Shown: positions 35,502 through 44,950 of the stretch, piece by piece | How the letters are laid out: each line of letters starts with the position of its first letter | Position numbering within the stretch: the stretch's first letter is position 1 | Source of the DNA: Verrucomicrobiota bacterium | Lineage (GTDB): Bacteria > Verrucomicrobiota > Verrucomicrobiia > Limisphaerales > JAIPKD01 | Assembly (NCBI GenBank): GCA_021733835.1 | Contig: JAIPKD010000009.1 | Coordinates: forward strand, 1-58,806 | Length of the DNA: 58,806 nt | Direction: 5' to 3' | Made by a program: the position numbers and the translations under genes | Notes under the pieces: model-generated | The model's input: the letters and a program-made list of their open reading frames with translations, nothing else | Told to the model about the DNA's origin: nothing | Databases searched by the model: none

Positions 35502-36851
35502 CTATTCCTGAATACAAAACAAATGCTCATCACCACGAATATAAATGCGGTCTTTGTAAAACGCCGGCGTGGTGAACCCGCGTTCGCCGAGCGGATTTTC
35601 AGCGATCACCTCAAACGTGTCGGATATTTGAATCACGCGCATCAAGCCGCTCCTGTCCATGATGTACACGCGGTCACCGACAATGATCGGGGACGAATAG
35701 AATCCCTCATCGAATTCATGCATCCAGTGCGTCTCGCCGCTCTTTGCGTCAAAGCAGTATAGGGAACCGTAACTAGTGCCCATGTACAGATAATCAGCAG
35801 TGGCAACAAGACTCGAAACCTCAGACATTCCCCGTTCAAAGTCCCAGGCAATCGTCGGCGAATCCAGTTCGATGCCGAGTAAAACAGCGTATTCATTCAC
35901 TGCGAACACCATCCCGTTCGCATAGGCCGGGGACGGCACCACTTCTCCCATTATCCCCTCGATGCGCCACAGTTCGGCGCCGGTCTTAGGATCGTGCCCC
36001 ATCACATAAGGATTTGCATTGATGATAACCTCATACCGTGAACCGGTGTTGACGCAGATGGGCGACGACCAACATACCTCCACATCGCGCGATACTTGAT
36101 ACAACTTCCCGCCGGTTTGTTTATTGAATCCGTATAAATACTGTTCATCACCCTGATCCCACTGCACAATGAGCACGGACTGGTACAAGATCAATGACGA
36201 TGCGTGTCCGTAATGGTTATCCGGAAGCCCCAGACTTTTATTCCATATCATATTTCCATCCGGGTCCAGTGCAACCAGATCGCCATTAGCGAACATGGCA
36301 AAGACGGCGGTGCCGTCGGTAGTCAGGGTCGGCGTGGCATAGCCGGTGTTATCGATCACAGACGGTTCTTCATCCGGAGAGTTCGGCAGCCTGGATACAT
36401 CCGTCTGCCAGTGCAGATCGCCGGATTCGGCGTTAATACAATAGATCATGCGGATTTCTTCATCTGCTCCGGACAGGTACACGCGCTCGTCCCAGACCAC
36501 AGGTGAATTGTGACCGGGCAACGGGACCGGTGTTTTCCAGCGGATATTTTTATCTTCCTCGCCGTTCCAATGCAGCGGCGGCGAATCGACAAAGGCGTGA
36601 GCGTTACCGAACGGTCCGCGAAACGCCGGCCAGTTGGCGCGGATTTCTTTCTCAGATGGAAACGCCTGTTCTGCCTGTCCTGAAAGCTGACTCTCTGCCG
36701 TGGTACCGGCAACAAATATGATCAGAAACAAAGCACAGGCTCCGATAAACAGAGCCTTATGTGCTTTGTTCTGAGAACTCCGGAGATTATCATTAACGCC
36801 GAATTCTGGATGGCGATCGCGCATGTCCTGTGGCAGTATAATAGGGAACAA
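35502..36851 (-). CDS. Exported PQQ-like beta-propeller protein, second of two
   Basis: 449 residues. One hydrophobic segment near residues 33-50 (ALFIGACALFLIIFVAG) is a signal or anchor. Repeated propeller blades follow (VYLSGADEEIRMIYCINAESGDLHWQT, MIWNKS, AELWRIEG, YCFDAKSGETHWMHEF), with the opening WPAFRGPFGNAHA typical of PVC outer-membrane-associated PQQ-repeat proteins. True PQQ-dehydrogenase residues are not evident. It follows the paralogue after 2 bases. Confidence 0.88.
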   Translation of the reverse strand: MFPIILPQDMRDRHPEFGVNDNLRSSQNKAHKALFIGACALFLIIFVAGTTAESQLSGQAEQAFPSEKEIRANWPAFRGPFGNAHAFVDSPPLHWNGEEDKNIRWKTPVPLPGHNSPVVWDERVYLSGADEEIRMIYCINAESGDLHWQTDVSRLPNSPDEEPSVIDNTGYATPTLTTDGTAVFAMFANGDLVALDPDGNMIWNKSLGLPDNHYGHASSLILYQSVLIVQWDQGDEQYLYGFNKQTGGKLYQVSRDVEVCWSSPICVNTGSRYEVIINANPYVMGHDPKTGAELWRIEGIMGEVVPSPAYANGMVFAVNEYAVLLGIELDSPTIAWDFERGMSEVSSLVATADYLYMGTSYGSLYCFDAKSGETHWMHEFDEGFYSSPIIVGDRVYIMDRSGLMRVIQISDTFEVIAENPLGERGFTTPAFYKDRIYIRGDEHLFCIQE

Positions 36852-36853
36852 TC

Positions 36854-38215
36854 TTATCGAGCAACTTTAACACACATCATCCGGCTTTGATCCCGTATTA
36901 ATAGTTTGCCATCGGCCAGCGCAATAGGCGCCCAGTTTTGGGTTGGACCTCCAATTCTTGCAGCTATGCCTTCACTGCCAGTCCCTGCCTCTCCGAGCAG
37001 CTCGGAGGAATCAAGCGGCTTGAATCCGGCTGGGTCCGGCTCGATCAGATACAACGTCTTTCTTCCATCCGTAGCCAGAATAAGCCCATCGGCCAAAATC
37101 ATACTGCCTTTATTGAAATCGGGATCGCGTTTTGTTTTCCACATAATCTCACCGTCCATGCTCATACATGTCAGACCGTCGCGCCGGTTATTTGTTCCGT
37201 ACTGAGCATATAAATACCCGTCGTGTAATAACGGCGGCTTTGTCTGATCTCCAAATTCTTCAGTAGTATAAAGTTCTGTCGTGCCGTAGCTGCCATCTTC
37301 TTTTTTTTCGACCTGTATCATCGTTGCACCTAGTTCGTATCCGCCCACAACAAGCACTTTGTTATTGCCGGCATCAACCGCGCTCGGCACCGAAATGTGA
37401 CAATGCCACTTATCGTATTCCCAAAGGATTTCTCCCGTTTGGGGTTCTATTCCAACAACCTTACCCAGAGTTTGCGGTGATTCTCGATTCCCGAACGGAT
37501 TAGTAGATGAAATAACCATTACAATATGGTCTTTCCCATCTATTTTTACAACTGAAGGACTTGCATACGATTCATTACCAAGATTAGGTGTTTTCCATTC
37601 AACATCCCCTGTTAGCTTATTGTAAGCAACCGCACCGGCATCGGGAGCTTGCGATAATACAATAACCAAATCGCCATAAACCAAGGGGCATTGCGTAATC
37701 GCCCATATCGGAAAACTCCCGGGTCCGCGTGATGGCCGTCCTTCTGTCTGTAAGGGTTTTCCGCCGAAATCCGTCCAGATATTGGCATTCCAGACGGGCT
37801 TGTGCGTATTAATGTCAACGCAATACAAGTCGCCGTTCTGTCCACACGAATAAACATAATCGCCATCCACAGTCGGTACACTTCGCGAGCCGGGAAACAT
37901 AACCGACCCAGGCGCATCGTACGAAAAATTCCACAATTCTTTACCGGTGGACAGATCAAGGCAGCGAAGGTTATCGCCGACTTCTTCCTCACGGTCGAGC
38001 AGATAAACCTTACCGTCTTTGGCGACAGGCCCTCCATAACCTCGCCCCACAGCAACCGTCCATATAACTTCCGGTCCTCCTTCAGGCCATGAACGTAGAA
38101 TATCCTTTTGAGGCGATGTGCTATCCCTTTCCGGCCCAAGATACTGCGGCCAGTCTTGGGCAAAAACACTTGTCACGCAAACCAATGCAAGAAGTACAAT
38201 AAACTTATCCTTCAT
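36854..38215 (-). CDS. Secreted PQQ-like beta-propeller protein, first of two
   Basis: 453 residues: signal peptide (FIVLLALVCVTSVFA), opening DWPQYLGPERDSTSP, and eight or so blades with Trp-docking repeats (LRCLDLSTGKELWNFSYD, YCVDINTHKPVWNANIW, VGIEPQTGEILWEY). Such proteins are scaffolds or dehydrogenase-like enzymes in polysaccharide-degrading PVC bacteria; function unknown. It leads an operon with the paralogue. Confidence 0.88.
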   Translation of the reverse strand: MKDKFIVLLALVCVTSVFAQDWPQYLGPERDSTSPQKDILRSWPEGGPEVIWTVAVGRGYGGPVAKDGKVYLLDREEEVGDNLRCLDLSTGKELWNFSYDAPGSVMFPGSRSVPTVDGDYVYSCGQNGDLYCVDINTHKPVWNANIWTDFGGKPLQTEGRPSRGPGSFPIWAITQCPLVYGDLVIVLSQAPDAGAVAYNKLTGDVEWKTPNLGNESYASPSVVKIDGKDHIVMVISSTNPFGNRESPQTLGKVVGIEPQTGEILWEYDKWHCHISVPSAVDAGNNKVLVVGGYELGATMIQVEKKEDGSYGTTELYTTEEFGDQTKPPLLHDGYLYAQYGTNNRRDGLTCMSMDGEIMWKTKRDPDFNKGSMILADGLILATDGRKTLYLIEPDPAGFKPLDSSELLGEAGTGSEGIAARIGGPTQNWAPIALADGKLLIRDQSRMMCVKVAR

Positions 38216-38250
38216 TTTTCTTAATCCTCTCTCTTATTCGACACATTATT

Positions 38251-38273
38251 GTTACACGAATTTTGAGTGTAAC
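38251..38273. promoter_or_regulatory. Inverted repeat upstream of the PQQ-propeller pair
   Basis: GTTACAC (38251-38257) and GTGTAAC (38267-38273), perfect 7-9-7, 36 bases before the ATG; operator candidate. Confidence 0.35.
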
Positions 38274-38484
38274 TGTTTATCCTCTTTCTTTTCCTTAAGA
38301 CGTCTTCTCTATCAAAATGGTTACAAAATACCTTTAACATATAGGGCCAGATACCTTTAGACTGAATCCATCCGGAAAGGTCAGTGTGAATGCCTCACAA
38401 TAACGCGTTTTCTCCACCGGGCCGCCAGCGGTATAACGTATGTGTTCTTTTTCTGACGCGACCTAGAGGCCAAATTTCAGTCCT

Positions 38485-38613
38485 ATGACGGAATCCGAAG
38501 TCAAAGACCTCCTCGCAAAATCCGAAAAAACGGCCGCAACAGGAGAAATCGAGCAATATAAGTTGGGCAGTTTCGGTTGCGACTGGTGGCATAATCAGAC
38601 CAAGTCGGAGTAA
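38485..38613 (+). CDS. Possible 42-residue protein or gene remnant
   Basis: ATG to TAA, 42 codons, encoding a charged helix (TESEVKDLLAKSEKTAATGE) then IEQYKLGSFGCDWWHNQTKSE-like end. Composition is protein-like, but no ribosome site or family was seen. Confidence 0.3.
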   Translation: MTESEVKDLLAKSEKTAATGEIEQYKLGSFGCDWWHNQTKSE

Positions 38614-38645
38614 GCGGTTCGGATTCTCAGCATTCGTAATGGTGA

Positions 38646-40106
38646 TTAATCTGCATTCAATTCTACAACCTCCGGATTTTCGTACACTCGAGACATACGT
38701 CTTGGAAGCATAAACACATCGCCTGCTCGATTGCAGAAGTAAAGGTTCGACTCGGAGGGTCTTCTTCCATGTCCATCGGCCCAGATAGCATAAAAATCAG
38801 GGTGCGCATTAATAGCCGCACGCGCATAAGTATGGTTGCGCCTGCTACTATCAGTGATTTGTTTGAATAGTTTCCACGTATCCCCCTGGTCTTTGCTTAT
38901 CCAGACGACCATTTCGCCTCCTGGATTGTATGGTTGCGGGCCGCTCTCGGTCGGTGCGATAATTCGCCAGGTGCCGTCGCTTTCAACAAACAGACTCCCC
39001 ATGTCATAATTGTTATCGGATGTCGTAATCGGGCAGATATCCCACGTCTCGCCGTCCCAGTGCGCTATAGTCCATGTACGCGGATCATTTTCGGGGCCCG
39101 CCTTATATCCCTTGCTGGTGATATAGAGGATCACCGGCCGGCCGCGGGAGTCAAACCGGATATCCTTCAGATATACTTTCAACCCTTCAGACTCATAATC
39201 TTTCACCAGTGCAGCGTTCACGGTGTTCGTAAGCGGCGGACATAGTATCCGTCCATCTACGCTGTGCCAGCTATTTCCAAAATCGGGTGTTTCAATGTAA
39301 TAGAGATTACTCCGATAATTCAAACCGCCCTGTTTAGGATGATAATTAAACGCCGTCGCAGCCTTGTCTTTCGTCACACCGCTGATCTGGTAATGCCCCC
39401 TTGCTATAGCGGCGAGTTGTTGCCATGCGGACCATTCAACGCCGTTTCTGCTCGTCATAAAGCAGATGGTGCGATCAGACCCCCAACCATACTTGGTAAA
39501 AAAACATACAAATCCCCGCTTCGGCTGATGCCATACCTGTAAATAAGAGAAGTTGGTTATGGAAACCCTTCTGCCGTCTTCGATCCGCGTAGCATGGATT
39601 CGCTCGAACTCGTCGATTTTATATGGTTGTGTACTTCGATGGATAAAGGACGGCCTGCTCGTTCCATGCGAGGTTGAAAAAATCCATATAAACCCTTTGT
39701 CGTCCATCGAGATAACCGGATTATCATGAGCGTCGCCGGTTTTCTTATCCAGTAGGACAGTAGGGCGCGGCACCATATTCTTCTCGTGGTCGTAATAAGA
39801 AACCATATGCAGCAACCGGCGATTATTCTCTTTCGTCGTACCGCCGTAACAGAAAAAGGTTTTCTCGACCTTGTCGCAATAGACCGCAAAAGGCCTATGT
39901 TTGGCGCAATAAGTACCGAGACCGCCGCTGTACTTGTACTTGTAAACATTATCCAGTGGTTGGTTCATGTACCAAATACCGCGATAACCGTCGGCCTTCG
40001 CGTTGATTGCCACAGCGTCTTCCGAAAATGAATTGAACGAATACACCAAAAAGACGGCGTGAAATATCGCGCATAATTTCAGATTCGTTAACAGACTCGT
40101 TCGCAT
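38646..40106 (-). CDS. Secreted BNR_4-type beta-propeller protein (sialidase/lyase-like)
   Basis: 486 residues from ATG 40106 (MRTSLLTNLKLC); the frame is open to 40133. After a signal peptide comes KADGYRGIWYMNQPLDN, GGLGTYCAKHRPFAVY, HDNPVISMDDKGFIWIF and STSHGTSRPSFIHRS, typical of BNR_4 proteins found among polysaccharide-lyase and sialidase-like propellers. Asp-box-like WISKDQGDTW is present. Catalytic residues are not assignable; likely acts on extracellular polysaccharide. Confidence 0.82.
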   Translation of the reverse strand: MRTSLLTNLKLCAIFHAVFLVYSFNSFSEDAVAINAKADGYRGIWYMNQPLDNVYKYKYSGGLGTYCAKHRPFAVYCDKVEKTFFCYGGTTKENNRRLLHMVSYYDHEKNMVPRPTVLLDKKTGDAHDNPVISMDDKGFIWIFSTSHGTSRPSFIHRSTQPYKIDEFERIHATRIEDGRRVSITNFSYLQVWHQPKRGFVCFFTKYGWGSDRTICFMTSRNGVEWSAWQQLAAIARGHYQISGVTKDKAATAFNYHPKQGGLNYRSNLYYIETPDFGNSWHSVDGRILCPPLTNTVNAALVKDYESEGLKVYLKDIRFDSRGRPVILYITSKGYKAGPENDPRTWTIAHWDGETWDICPITTSDNNYDMGSLFVESDGTWRIIAPTESGPQPYNPGGEMVVWISKDQGDTWKLFKQITDSSRRNHTYARAAINAHPDFYAIWADGHGRRPSESNLYFCNRAGDVFMLPRRMSRVYENPEVVELNAD

Positions 40107-40151
40107 AGTTTTTTTATAGACCAGTAAGAGCATCCATTATTCCGCCCTGTT

Positions 40152-41051
40152 TTACTTACATTGGGACTTGTTCAATATGCAGTTATTTGCCGTAACTTGT
40201 TTTTCGATCTGAATCGTGGCGTGTTCTATCCCAAAGTGATCATGCAGGTGCCTTTGCATATTATGAACGCCATGAATCGCCGAGGAATCGTCCTTTATCA
40301 CTAAATGCACGGTTAAAGCAACTTCCGTCGTGCTCAAGGCCCAGACATGAAGGTCGTGGATTTGATCGACATTCTCAAGGCCGATTAAATACTCCTTTAT
40401 GCCGCTCATATCGATACCTTTCGGTACGGCGTCTATAGCGAGTAAGGTCGAGTCTCTAAGCAGATTCCACGTCCCAATTATTATCACCGCAACAATAACA
40501 AGACTTATGACGGGATCCACCCAGAGCCAGCCTTTGATCATAATCAGTACTCCGGCTACGACTACGCCCAGGGACACGACCGCATCGGCGGCCATGTGCA
40601 GGAACGCGCCTCTGATGTTCAAGTCATGTTTTTGACCTGAAACAAACAGCAACGCTGTGATGGAATTAATAACAACTCCGATAGCCGCAACCACGATAAC
40701 AATCATGCCCTCGACGGGTTTCGGATCGAAAAACCTGCCGATCGCTTCCCATGTGATAGCACCAAGCGCGACGAGGAGCATTACCGCGCTGATCAACGAG
40801 GCCATTATCGTGACCTTGCGAAAGCCGTATGTCCTTCTCTCCGTGGCGGCCTTCGCCGCCAACGCGGCCGCGCCCCAAGCAAGCAACAGGCTTATGACGT
40901 CGCTCAGGTTATGCCCGGCATCGGCTATCAGCGCAAGGGACTCCGCCGATATCCCATAGCCGAGTTCGACCAATACAAAAACCACGTTGAGGGCGACACC
41001 TATTGCAAACGCCCGGTTATGACCGGTTATTTCATGTCTATGCTCATGCAT
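40152..41051 (-). CDS. Cation diffusion facilitator (zinc/cobalt/cadmium exporter)
   Basis: 299 residues with six membrane helices and the CDF metal sites in helices II and V: DAGHNLSDVISL and HMAADAVVSLG. The cytoplasmic C-terminal domain has VDQIHDLHVWALST and many His (HGVHNMQRHLHDHFGIEH). The start is set at ATG 41051 (MHEHRHEITGHN), a His-rich beginning usual for CzcD; the frame extends to 41093. Confidence 0.93.
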   Translation of the reverse strand: MHEHRHEITGHNRAFAIGVALNVVFVLVELGYGISAESLALIADAGHNLSDVISLLLAWGAAALAAKAATERRTYGFRKVTIMASLISAVMLLVALGAITWEAIGRFFDPKPVEGMIVIVVAAIGVVINSITALLFVSGQKHDLNIRGAFLHMAADAVVSLGVVVAGVLIMIKGWLWVDPVISLVIVAVIIIGTWNLLRDSTLLAIDAVPKGIDMSGIKEYLIGLENVDQIHDLHVWALSTTEVALTVHLVIKDDSSAIHGVHNMQRHLHDHFGIEHATIQIEKQVTANNCILNKSQCK

Positions 41052-41398
41052 CGTTACGATCGTACTTACCGTTATCTGCCCGGCGCCGAACAAACCTCGC
41101 TAGGCAGGCGATTAACATTAGCATCTCCCGCAACTTGCGGCAATCCCTCCTAATTTCGGCTCAACAATTCTAATTATGGATACCTAGCGCACAGGTGAGC
41201 GGTGCCTGGGGAGGCTTGTAAGGAAACGCCGGCAGGGGTTCGAAAAAAAGTCCAACTTTCTTCTGAAGTCTAAGCGCCTTTTCTCCTTGCCCCCTTAAGC
41301 ATCCGCTACCATTTAATCGAAATCGATCATTATGAGAATCGCTGGTATTATGAGATAAGATATGGCAATTCTCTATGTAATCGTCTATCATTTTCGGC
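41052..41398. other. Intergenic region, no gene recognised
   Basis: 347 bases between the CDF gene (minus) and the M42 peptidase (plus). It has a GCAGGGGTTCGAAA stretch resembling a tRNA T-arm but without pairing partners, and a 15-base match (41347-41361) to 57337-57351. Confidence 0.5.
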
Positions 41399-42469
41399 AT
41401 GCGTGAGAGTTCATTAGAATTTTTGAAAACACTTGTCAATACGCCGAGCCCCTGCGGATACGAAAACCGGGGACAACGCGTGTGGCTGGATTACGCAAAA
41501 CAGTTTGCCGACGAATGTACCGCGGACGCATACGGCAATGTGGTTGCAACATTGAATAAGGGCGGATCGCCGCGTCTGATGTTGGCCGCGCACGCGGACG
41601 AAATAGCAATGGCGGTTAATTATATCGACGACGAGGGATTCATTTATGTCCGGCGCATTGGCGGCGTGGACGCCGCAATAACCAGGACTCATCGTATTAC
41701 GATCCACACCGGCGCGGGCTCGGTCGTCGGCGTAGTCGGCAACGTCGCACCACACCTGAAGAAAGACGACAACAATTCCAAGCCCCCGAAGATTCACGAA
41801 CTGTTTATCGACATAGGCGCAGCCGACAAAAAGGAAGCCGAACAACTGGTCAAGATCGGCGATCCGATAACGCTCAATCAGGAATTCGAGCTTATGCGTA
41901 ACAATATTGCCGTAGGCAGAGCGCTCGACAATAGGATAGGCACTTTCGCAGTAGCGGAGACGCTCCGGCTTCTTCACGAACAGGGCGGTACATTGAATCC
42001 TGAAATATGCGTCGTCTCGAATATCATGGAGGAAATCGGAACATACGGCTCTCGCCAGATCGCATATTCACTAGAGCCGGACGTCGCCCTAGTGATAGAT
42101 GTCACCCACGCCACGGATTGCCCTACAATAGACAAGCGCCAACATGGCGATATACGGCTCGGAAAGGGGCCGACCATTACCCACGGCACATGCAACCATC
42201 CGATCATCGTCAAGAGGCTCGAGCAAATCGCGGAGTCGCTCAATATCGAAATCCAGCATGAAACTATATCGTCTACGAGCGGCACGGACATAGACGCAAT
42301 ATTCTGGACGCGCGGCGGTATTCCCAGCGCATTGGTAAGTATTCCAACCCGGTACATGCACTCGAGCATCGAGATGATCAATCTCAAAGACCTGGAAGAT
42401 ATCCCGGGAATTTTATCCGGCTTTGCCGCTTCCCTGGCCAAGGGAGAGGAATTCAAAGTGACAATCTAA
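41399..42469 (+). CDS. M42-family aminopeptidase (glutamyl aminopeptidase/FrvX-like)
   Basis: 356-residue cytoplasmic dinuclear metallopeptidase that trims peptides. Metal and catalytic motifs: AAHADEIAM (His, Asp), RALDNRIGTF (bridging Asp), NIMEEIGTYGS (Glu-Glu), DVTHATD (Asp) and the late RYMHSSIEM (His). The motif is MEE where QEE is more common. Converges with the AsmA-like gene, 15 bases between stops. Confidence 0.9.
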   Translation: MRESSLEFLKTLVNTPSPCGYENRGQRVWLDYAKQFADECTADAYGNVVATLNKGGSPRLMLAAHADEIAMAVNYIDDEGFIYVRRIGGVDAAITRTHRITIHTGAGSVVGVVGNVAPHLKKDDNNSKPPKIHELFIDIGAADKKEAEQLVKIGDPITLNQEFELMRNNIAVGRALDNRIGTFAVAETLRLLHEQGGTLNPEICVVSNIMEEIGTYGSRQIAYSLEPDVALVIDVTHATDCPTIDKRQHGDIRLGKGPTITHGTCNHPIIVKRLEQIAESLNIEIQHETISSTSGTDIDAIFWTRGGIPSALVSIPTRYMHSSIEMINLKDLEDIPGILSGFAASLAKGEEFKVTI

Positions 42470-42484
42470 AACACCCGGCGCGGT

Positions 42485-43087
42485 TTATCTGAACAACAGT
42501 TTTTCCAACAACAGCTTGTTCAGCAAGACCGCCGTCAGACTCTCGATGGAATCTCCATTGTGGACGGTAAGATTATCAATGCCCGCACTAACTACATAGC
42601 CGTCGGAGGGATTGTCGATGTTCGAAAACCGGACTTTGTCCAAAGAAAGAACAAAGGTCTCGATCCTATCCAACTTGAATCCCCGGATATCTTTGAAATC
42701 CAGTTTCGATGCAAACTCTTTGATGTTCGAATTACCGCTTTCGTCGCGGACTATATTAATCTCTCTGATATCCAGTTTCAGTAACTTTAAGTGTAAGCGA
42801 TCGTCGGATAAGGCTTCTTTGTCATATTCCAGTGTAAATTCGTTGATGTCGATAAACTCGCCGCCGCCGAATTCGGCGTTGTTAAAGATTCGCATTCCGT
42901 GGATTTCAACAAGCGGTCTGGAAGACCCAAGTTTAAACGTCTCAATCTCGACCCTTCGCCCCAAGGCGGTACTCAGACTGTTTTCGGTTATCTTGGTCAG
43001 AATCTGATTTCTGAACAAAAACAAAATAGCCACCACCAGCACGAATCCTATAAATAGATACGCCAGCCAACGCAACACTCTCTTCAT
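42485..43087 (-). CDS. AsmA-like membrane-anchored protein
   Basis: 200 residues. An N-terminal membrane helix (LAYLFIGFVLVVAILFLF) is followed by ALGRRVEIETFKLGSSRPLVEI-type beta sequence and KLDIREINIVRDESGNSNIKEF, the pattern of AsmA/TamB-like N-terminal domains involved in envelope lipid transport. Much shorter than AsmA itself. Function inferred from pattern only. Confidence 0.65.
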   Translation of the reverse strand: MKRVLRWLAYLFIGFVLVVAILFLFRNQILTKITENSLSTALGRRVEIETFKLGSSRPLVEIHGMRIFNNAEFGGGEFIDINEFTLEYDKEALSDDRLHLKLLKLDIREINIVRDESGNSNIKEFASKLDFKDIRGFKLDRIETFVLSLDKVRFSNIDNPSDGYVVSAGIDNLTVHNGDSIESLTAVLLNKLLLEKLLFR

Positions 43088-43403
43088 CTTATAACGCTCC
43101 CGTGGGAATCCTGTTTTCGACTATGAATCTGCATATATTATCCTACTCCAATTCCTCGCTGTTTTGCAAGGATGGCATTCCGATTTCCCTGCAATTCAGA
43201 CACTGAAAGAAGATTACCGATGAATCAAGGTTAATGGAAAAGAGGGCGATAGCCACGTTAGTGATAAAAACTCTGTGTGATACTTGCCGGCATTTTTCTC
43301 GGAACCGTCAACTACTCCGGCCTTCCTTGCATGATGCGTCGACAACGGCATCATCGTCCCCATAGTTATCCAAATCACGGTAAACGACATTGGCGAAACC
43401 CTG
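43088..43403. other. Intergenic region, nothing recognised
   Basis: 316 bases between two minus-strand genes. No hairpin, promoter pair or coding frame stands out. Confidence 0.5.
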
Positions 43404-44885
43404 TCAAGGCGCCACTGATTTCATCAACTTATATCGGCGCCAGGTCCAGCCACGCCAATTTCGCAAGTCATCCGTCAATTCAGCAGTCAGCACATGCAAC
43501 TCATTCTTTACCCGTTCCGTGAATCCGACATCATTTTTCACTTCCGATTTCAACCATTTTAGCGCAGGGATCGCTTCAGGGCCTAATTTCCTCACATAAT
43601 TTAAATCCAAATTTGCGCCGCGGCTGGTGACTTCATAACAGTGCCGGCAATTATACCAGGCAATAAAACCGGAAAAATTGACGAATACGCATCCATACAA
43701 CACAATGACAAGTGTTAGTACGTTCACGTTTACCAACCACGCATTAGACCGCTTCGTAATTATCCGCAGACATATCCATATAAGTCCGAACGCCACCAAC
43801 AGCATCCATATCCCGGCGGCAACGCGTAATCTTGTGAGACTAAACACCTCAACGTACAGGTTAAGCCGCCAACCGGCGGACGCTGTTAGAAAAACATTCT
43901 GCGCAATCCACAGATAAACGAGATTCCTCGCAATCCGGCTCCGCCCGGCTTCCGAGCCGGCACGGAATGTCACCAGCACAAAACCCGCCGCAAGCAATGC
44001 GGTTGCAACCAGCGGATACGCTCCGCGCTGTGCGTATTCGGCATAAGTCATACCCTGCGGCAGCTCAGCCCCCCCCCACAAGTAGCCTATGTCGAGCGCA
44101 TTCTGAATCGCAAATATGGCATTGAAGACAACCAGACCCCATACGATTTTCTGAGTATTAAGGAAGGATTTCTCGACTTGTAGTACCGTATCATTCAGTT
44201 TCGGCGCCTTTAGCGTGCGGCCAATTGGTTGATAACGCATTAATGCCCAACTTAAAACAGCCACAATAAACCACATGAGGACACGGTTGAAATGCAGGAA
44301 TTCAAGTATATTGAAGACCTTTTGAAGCTTACTTCTGCAGGTCTCCAACCAGTTTGCAATCACCGGATTTGCCACAGCGAAAAGACCTATGAAGATAAAA
44401 GCGAGTATTATCACAGGGCCCGATTTCCATAAACTTCTTACAACCATTCCCCAACGCCGGCGTACCTCCGACCTATGACTTATCGCTGATCTAGCATCTA
44501 TGAATATCTGTCGCCAACCGACAAAGACGAATCTAAACCACCGATCACACCAATCATAGACATCCCGTGTCCAACCGCATCGCGAGGTCAACCCCAACGT
44601 AATCAATCCCACAGCGGTCATTATGATTCCAATCGCACCCGGTTGATAAACCAAAGATAGAATCAATCCGGCTGTCCCTAAAATGATCACGGCCCCGTGG
44701 AATGTCTTAATTATTCGCGCCCCCTCATCCAGCCATAAGAGCATTCCAAACAGCAGAACGGCGTATAATCCAAGCGTCCACCCAACCGGCTGACAGTAGA
44801 AAAAAAGGTCTGCCAGGATCACAGCCGCCAAACAAATAACGGTTCCCCGGCCTAAGTAATTCGATGAATGCGAGTTTTCCGTCAC
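43404..44885 (-). CDS. Polytopic membrane protein, DUF4173/DUF4153-like
   Basis: 493 residues with about 11-12 hydrophobic helices. The GMTYAEYAQRGAYPLVATALL and LTRLRVAAGIWMLLVAFGL segments resemble DUF4173 proteins. A cytoplasmic or periplasmic tail of about 90 residues follows (NLDLNYVRKLGPEAIPALKWL). Function unknown. Confidence 0.75.
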   Translation of the reverse strand: MTENSHSSNYLGRGTVICLAAVILADLFFYCQPVGWTLGLYAVLLFGMLLWLDEGARIIKTFHGAVIILGTAGLILSLVYQPGAIGIIMTAVGLITLGLTSRCGWTRDVYDWCDRWFRFVFVGWRQIFIDARSAISHRSEVRRRWGMVVRSLWKSGPVIILAFIFIGLFAVANPVIANWLETCRSKLQKVFNILEFLHFNRVLMWFIVAVLSWALMRYQPIGRTLKAPKLNDTVLQVEKSFLNTQKIVWGLVVFNAIFAIQNALDIGYLWGGAELPQGMTYAEYAQRGAYPLVATALLAAGFVLVTFRAGSEAGRSRIARNLVYLWIAQNVFLTASAGWRLNLYVEVFSLTRLRVAAGIWMLLVAFGLIWICLRIITKRSNAWLVNVNVLTLVIVLYGCVFVNFSGFIAWYNCRHCYEVTSRGANLDLNYVRKLGPEAIPALKWLKSEVKNDVGFTERVKNELHVLTAELTDDLRNWRGWTWRRYKLMKSVAP

Positions 44886-44950
44886 ATCAGTTTCCTACTC
44901 CAATTAACAAGATATAAAAATGCCGAAGTATTCGTTTCATTAGGATTACA

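Larger units (their letters stand above)
38216..38645. other. Intergenic region with operator candidate and small ORF
   Basis: 430 bases between two minus-strand genes. It contains the 7-9-7 inverted repeat and a 42-codon plus-strand frame at 38485-38613. Nothing else was recognised. Confidence 0.5.

Noticed and set aside
41210-41255. tRNA-like T-arm GCAGGGGTTCGAAA
   Set aside because: No matching 3' stem, acceptor or anticodon arms could be drawn.
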